Below, in pieces: positions 23,083 to 23,924 of a stretch of DNA of 23,924 nt (the stretch's first letter is position 1; each line of letters begins with the position of its first letter). The notes beneath the pieces are model-generated. The model was not told the origin of the DNA. It was given only the letters and a program-made list of their open reading frames with translations, and searched no databases. A program made the translations under genes and the position numbers. The stretch covers positions 1 through 23,924 of the forward strand of contig JBGTBQ010000438.1 in NCBI GenBank assembly GCA_041749275.1, in the 5' to 3' direction. The DNA is from JBGTBQ01 sp041749275. GTDB taxonomy: Bacteria > Acidobacteriota > Blastocatellia > Pyrinomonadales > Pyrinomonadaceae.

Positions 23083-23517
23083 TCAGTCCAGCAGCAGCGG
23101 GGGTTTGTCGAACTTCGCGCGTAAGCGGTTGATGGCGCGCAGCACCTTGGGGCGGCTCACGATTTTCAGCTCCAGACTGCGTTTGCCGGGAAAGTCGAGC
23201 AGCATGACGCCGAGCAGGATGGTCAGGACGCCCTGACCGGGCACGCCGGGCAGAGACATCACGATGCCCAGAGCGACAAGGAGAAGGCCGAGCAGGTTTT
23301 TGGCGAAGATGCCCAGCATCCGCAACGCGCGGTGCCGGTCAGTCCAAAACTCACGCTCGTGCGACGAGTGAAAATAGTTCTCCGGCAGCTTCACCAGCAC
23401 GAACAGACTGAGCGCGATGCTGCCCACGAAAGTCCCCACCGAGATCAACGCCGCCACCAGCACCTGCCACCATGACAGACCGAACGAAGCCAGCTTTTCC
23501 GTCAACCATTCGAGCAT
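23083..23517 (-). CDS. PGPGW-type small membrane protein
   Basis: This 144-residue membrane protein has two or three hydrophobic helices (about 17-42 and 70-105). The second contains LLGLLLVALGIVMSLPGVPGQGVLTILLG, in which LPGVPGQG is the family's Gly/Pro-rich motif; it is followed by MLLDFPGKR and a basic tail (RAINRLRAKFDKPP). Proteins of this class (putative transmembrane PGPGW) have no established function. The ATG at 23517 has no Shine-Dalgarno sequence; a CAGTTTT array begins 5 nt upstream. It is transcribed toward the lipoprotein operon, 163 nt away, and is probably a separate unit. Confidence 0.82.
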   Translation of the reverse strand: MLEWLTEKLASFGLSWWQVLVAALISVGTFVGSIALSLFVLVKLPENYFHSSHEREFWTDRHRALRMLGIFAKNLLGLLLVALGIVMSLPGVPGQGVLTILLGVMLLDFPGKRSLELKIVSRPKVLRAINRLRAKFDKPPLLLD

Positions 23518-23522
23518 AAAAG

Positions 23523-23600
23523 CAGTTTTCAGTTTTCAGTTTTGGAGCCGACAGCTCAAACTCAAATACGAAATCGTTATCAGATGAGAACTGAAAACCG
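23523..23600. repeat. Heptad inverted-repeat cassette K (CAGTTTT type)
   Basis: The left arm (23523-23543) is three identical CAGTTTT units. The right arm (23587-23600) reads AGAACTG, AAAACCG, a shortened complement. It fills the gap between the PGPGW gene start and the stop of the HD-domain gene at 23603. Confidence 0.75.
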
Positions 23601-23602
23601 TC

Positions 23603-23923
23603 TTACAGTTCGTCCCGCGCGCGGACGAGCGCCGCGATGATTTCGCGGACGACCTCGCGGGCCGCGCCTTCGAGTTTAAAATCGCGCGCCTCGGCGCCTT
23701 CCCAGAACTCATCGAGGCCGCGCGCCCCGGCGCGTTCGAACGCAAACGCCTGCGTCAGCAGGTCCACCACATCCGCCGCTTTCACCAACCGCGCCTCAAG
23801 ACTAGCGCGTGCCTCGTAGTCCGCGTGCAACTCGCCATAGCGCCCGGCGTGCTCGGCGCCTGCCCCGCGCATGATGTCATCGAAGGCCGCGCGCTCGGCC
23901 CGCCGGCGCGCCTCCGCGCCGTA
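23603..23923 (-). CDS. HD-domain hydrolase (YfbR/HDDC2-like), C-terminal part only
   Basis: The frame is open from the right edge of the window to a TAA at 23603, giving the last 106 residues. It reads YGAEARRRAERAAF and then YEARASLEARLVKAADVVDLLTQAFAFE, ending LDEFWEGAE and a short helix. This matches the second half of HD-domain 5'-nucleotidases of the YfbR/HDDC2 group: a variant of the EYE...PEAR-VK-D-L-M-LQA-E segment carries the last metal-binding Asp (KAADVVD). The N-terminal His/Asp metal motif lies outside the window. The first internal Met is at 23872, but the gene clearly continues upstream. The function inferred is dephosphorylation of nucleoside monophosphates. Confidence 0.75.
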   Translation of the reverse strand, partial: YGAEARRRAERAAFDDIMRGAGAEHAGRYGELHADYEARASLEARLVKAADVVDLLTQAFAFERAGARGLDEFWEGAEARDFKLEGAAREVVREIIAALVRARDEL

Positions 23924-23924
23924 G

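Noticed and set aside
8328..23600. Heptad arrays as CRISPR or microsatellite artefacts
   Set aside because: Units are 7 nt with no spacers, so not CRISPR. The paired complementary arms and recurrence at many loci argue against random slippage alone.

Overview
The window is about 24 kb of GC-rich bacterial chromosome. It is dense with housekeeping and envelope genes on both strands. The mix (two-membrane lipoprotein handling, Yip1/TPR membrane proteins, HU with an acidic tail, a UGA-containing peroxiredoxin-like gene, abundant intergenic inverted repeats) fits an Acidobacteriota-type genome, possibly Blastocatellia. That placement is a guess: no rRNA or other phylogenetic marker is present.

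Layout. 1-5830: a membrane PAS-GGDEF-EAL protein, then a 2.8 kb block bounded by two inverted copies of a 196-197 bp MITE-like repeat. The block holds a 124 bp hairpin element, a flavin disulfide oxidoreductase, and a peroxiredoxin-like gene with an in-frame TGA exactly at the expected catalytic cysteine. 5886-9141 (minus): carA, a Yip1/TPR membrane protein and signal peptidase I. 9490-11225 (plus): HU, an M50 membrane protease and a fragment of a formylglycine-generating-enzyme-like gene. 11240-12671 (minus): a small proline-rich membrane protein and a coiled-coil membrane protein. 13162-17319 (plus): a Crp/Fnr regulator, YacG, a TlpA-like lipoprotein, pyruvate kinase and a TPR membrane protein. 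17378-23923 (minus): a radical SAM protein, then a probable envelope operon (lipoprotein, FtsX-type permease, LolD/MacB-type ATPase, small membrane protein, LolA-like protein), a PGPGW-type membrane protein and a truncated HD-domain protein.

Two things stand out. First, 4994-5626 is best read as one selenoprotein gene of 210 residues. The motif is FYRGYW-U-PYC, and a 6-bp hairpin begins 10 nt after the UGA, as expected of a bacterial SECIS. Second, from 8.3 kb onward most intergenic gaps hold the same kind of non-coding cassette: 3-5 tandem 7-nt repeats, a spacer of about 8-75 nt, then 2-5 heptads that are the approximate reverse complement of the first set. The heptad sequence differs between loci (GATGTCR, TTAGCNN, GTAGGCN, CAGNNNN, CAGTTTT), so ordinary repeat searches would not group them. 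Many arms end within a few bases of a start or stop codon.

Working together: the 18.6-22.9 kb operon looks like a lipoprotein-handling or envelope ABC system, with LepB and the M50 protease adding membrane-protein processing. The seleno-peroxiredoxin and the TlpA-like protein are extracytoplasmic thiol/selenol redox proteins. All functional calls rest on reading motifs in the translated sequence; no database search was run.
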